Origin: an uncultured Treponema sp.
Lineage (GTDB): Bacteria > Spirochaetota > Spirochaetia > Treponematales > Treponemataceae
Reading direction: 5' to 3'
Assembly: GCA_937890485.1 (NCBI GenBank)
Contig: CALBXN010000034.1
Coordinates: forward strand, 1-6,105
DNA: 6,105 nucleotides
In this document: one piece after another, positions 4,863 to 6,105 of the stretch
Numbering within the stretch: position 1 is the stretch's first letter
Layout of the letters: each line of letters begins with the position of its first letter
The notes under the pieces: generated by a model
Seen by the model: only the letters and a program-made list of their open reading frames with translations
What the model was told of the DNA's origin: nothing
Databases searched by the model: none
Program-made: the position numbers and the translations under genes

Positions 4863-6105
4863 TTAAAAAGAAAAAACTTCATTATTACTGTAGGATTTTT
4901 TTGTAGAAAAAATATCAGAACTTTCCATATCATTAGAATAATTTTTGTACAAAAATTTATTATTGTTAATATTATATTCTACACCGAACAATTCATAAAA
5001 CTTTGTAGTTTTTCCATCAATATAAAACTGAGAATTTTCGAAAACCAACTTTCCTAAATTCATTGTTAAAGCAATTGATGAATCAGAAACAGCTGAAATT
5101 CTTGATTGTTTACAAGTCAAATTTGAATTTAATAAATTAAAAACGCTTGCAAAAATATTTGATTGAATAGTAATTCCAGAATTTAATATAGTAACATCAG
5201 AATTATCTGCAAAAATCACAGAACCATTATTTTCATACAAAGAAACAAATTCACAATTATCAATTATTAAAGATGAATTATTTAATTTAAATAAATTTTG
5301 CTGAGAAAAAGAATTTTTATTTTTTGTAAAATCTTGTTCAAAAATACAATTATAAATTTTTAAAGAAGAACTTTGTACATCAAAAAAAGAATCTTCTGCA
5401 AATGAAAGTCTAGCTCCATTCACAGAGATAAATTCACAAGGAGAAGTTATAACCATTGAAGGAATATTTTCGAAGGTTCCTTCAATATGAATTTTGATAA
5501 ATTCATTTTTATTTAGATATGGTAAAATCTGAGAAATATCAGAAAATGGACGAGCAGCACTTCCATCTTGTATATAATTTGTATTTTTTGAAGATGATTC
5601 TATATAATAATTATATGAATCAATTAAAATTTGATAATATTCAATATCACTAACATTTCCAAAATCATCCTTTGAAAAATAAGCAAGATTATAAAAAATT
5701 GCATTATTCTTATCTTCTGCCAAATACAAAGTATCGTTAGTTAATTCAACAGCAGAATTTAAATCTATATCAAAATTTTTATTAACTTCTAATTCCAAAT
5801 TTTTTAGATTTAAATTAGAAAGTAATTTTGATTTTAATACATAAAAAACTTTTTCATCAGTTTTAAATTTTATACTTACAGGTTCCCTAACAAAAAAATT
5901 TTTATTTGAAATTTCAATATCTGGAATTTTAGGAGACTCTTTATCAATTAAAACTTCTGTAAACAATTTACCTTGATAAACATTATCATAAAAAACATCA
6001 AAACAAATATTTTTTTCTAAATAATTTCCTAAAATTGTATCAATTAAACAATAATTTTTCTTATAATCATTAACAGAAGAAGAAAAATTATAATCTTGTA
6101 AAATT
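4863..6105 (-). CDS. Exported Ig-like / right-handed beta-helix protein (5' partial)
   Basis: The frame is open to the right edge, so the N-terminus is missing. TTG at 5966 (residue 47 of 413 visible) is an internal Leu and not a start. Residues 1 to about 170 look like Ig-like modules of the chitobiase/hexosaminidase C-terminal type. One ends at about residue 54 (FTEVLIDKESPKIP) and a second ends with DDFGNVSDIEYYQILID (about 146-162). A pectate-lyase-like start DGSAARPF (180-187) then opens a parallel beta-helix, with rungs SLKIYNCIF (247), SLIIDNCEF (278), DVTILNSGI (303), NLTCKQSRI (328) and KLVFENSQF (352), spaced about 24-31 residues. No catalytic residues of pectate lyases are evident, so binding or structural use is likelier than enzymatic. 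Such proteins are common at spirochaete surfaces, though location cannot be shown without the N-terminus. It is the most upstream visible gene of the three-gene set. Confidence 0.78.
   Translation of the reverse strand, partial: ILQDYNFSSSVNDYKKNYCLIDTILGNYLEKNICFDVFYDNVYQGKLFTEVLIDKESPKIPDIEISNKNFFVREPVSIKFKTDEKVFYVLKSKLLSNLNLKNLELEVNKNFDIDLNSAVELTNDTLYLAEDKNNAIFYNLAYFSKDDFGNVSDIEYYQILIDSYNYYIESSSKNTNYIQDGSAARPFSDISQILPYLNKNEFIKIHIEGTFENIPSMVITSPCEFISVNGARLSFAEDSFFDVQSSSLKIYNCIFEQDFTKNKNSFSQQNLFKLNNSSLIIDNCEFVSLYENNGSVIFADNSDVTILNSGITIQSNIFASVFNLLNSNLTCKQSRISAVSDSSIALTMNLGKLVFENSQFYIDGKTTKFYELFGVEYNINNNKFLYKNYSNDMESSDIFSTKKSYSNNEVFSF

Noticed and set aside
1..6105. CRISPR arrays, tRNA or rRNA genes, insertion sequences, attachment sites, riboswitches
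   Set aside because: I found no regularly spaced repeats, cloverleaf, transposase motif or long terminal inverted repeats on either strand. The longest gene-free stretch is the 113-base gap at 433-545.

Overview
The window is low-GC bacterial DNA. The best guess is a Treponema-like spirochaete. The reasons are an NrdR with a spirochaete-type ANGES-RRRREC core followed by a YEHIEEKPFMVVKRD stretch, surface proteins with chitobiase-C-terminal-like Ig modules and beta-helix rungs (common in Treponema), and very Asn/Phe/Ile/Lys-rich exported proteins. This assignment rests on remembered family features, not on a search, and a low-GC Firmicute cannot be excluded.

Layout. Positions 1-432 (+) hold the 3' part of nrdR, the repressor of ribonucleotide reductase genes, cut by the left edge. 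A 113-base gap (433-545) carries a good sigma70-type promoter with inverted repeats around its -35 and -10 elements. Positions 546-2006 (+) form a compact three-gene operon: a PadR-type regulator, a HAAS/DUF1700-toastrack (DUF4097) fusion and a one-segment PspC membrane protein. It ends in a strong hairpin terminator at 2024-2060. That terminator lies inside the 3' end of the convergent gene rnhB (2013-2609, -), which encodes RNase HII.

Upstream of rnhB on the - strand is a tightly packed set of three genes read right to left: a large exported Ig/beta-helix protein (4863-6105, 5' end beyond the window), a signal-peptide protein of unknown family (3726-4844, TTG start) and a membrane-anchored protein with possible beta-propeller blades (2681-3733). 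The last two overlap by 8 bases. These look like a co-translated envelope or surface cassette with no function I can name.

The most interesting part is the PadR-HAAS/toastrack-PspC module. It resembles envelope-stress modules related to the phage-shock and Lia systems, and the Bacillus yvlABCD operon. The expected logic is that PadR represses its own operon, the HAAS-toastrack protein links the regulator to an envelope signal, and PspC sits in the membrane. The version here is minimal: the HAAS domain joins the toastrack domain with no membrane segment between them, there is no signal peptide, and PspC has only 65 residues. The second point of interest is the uncharacterised exported cassette on the right.
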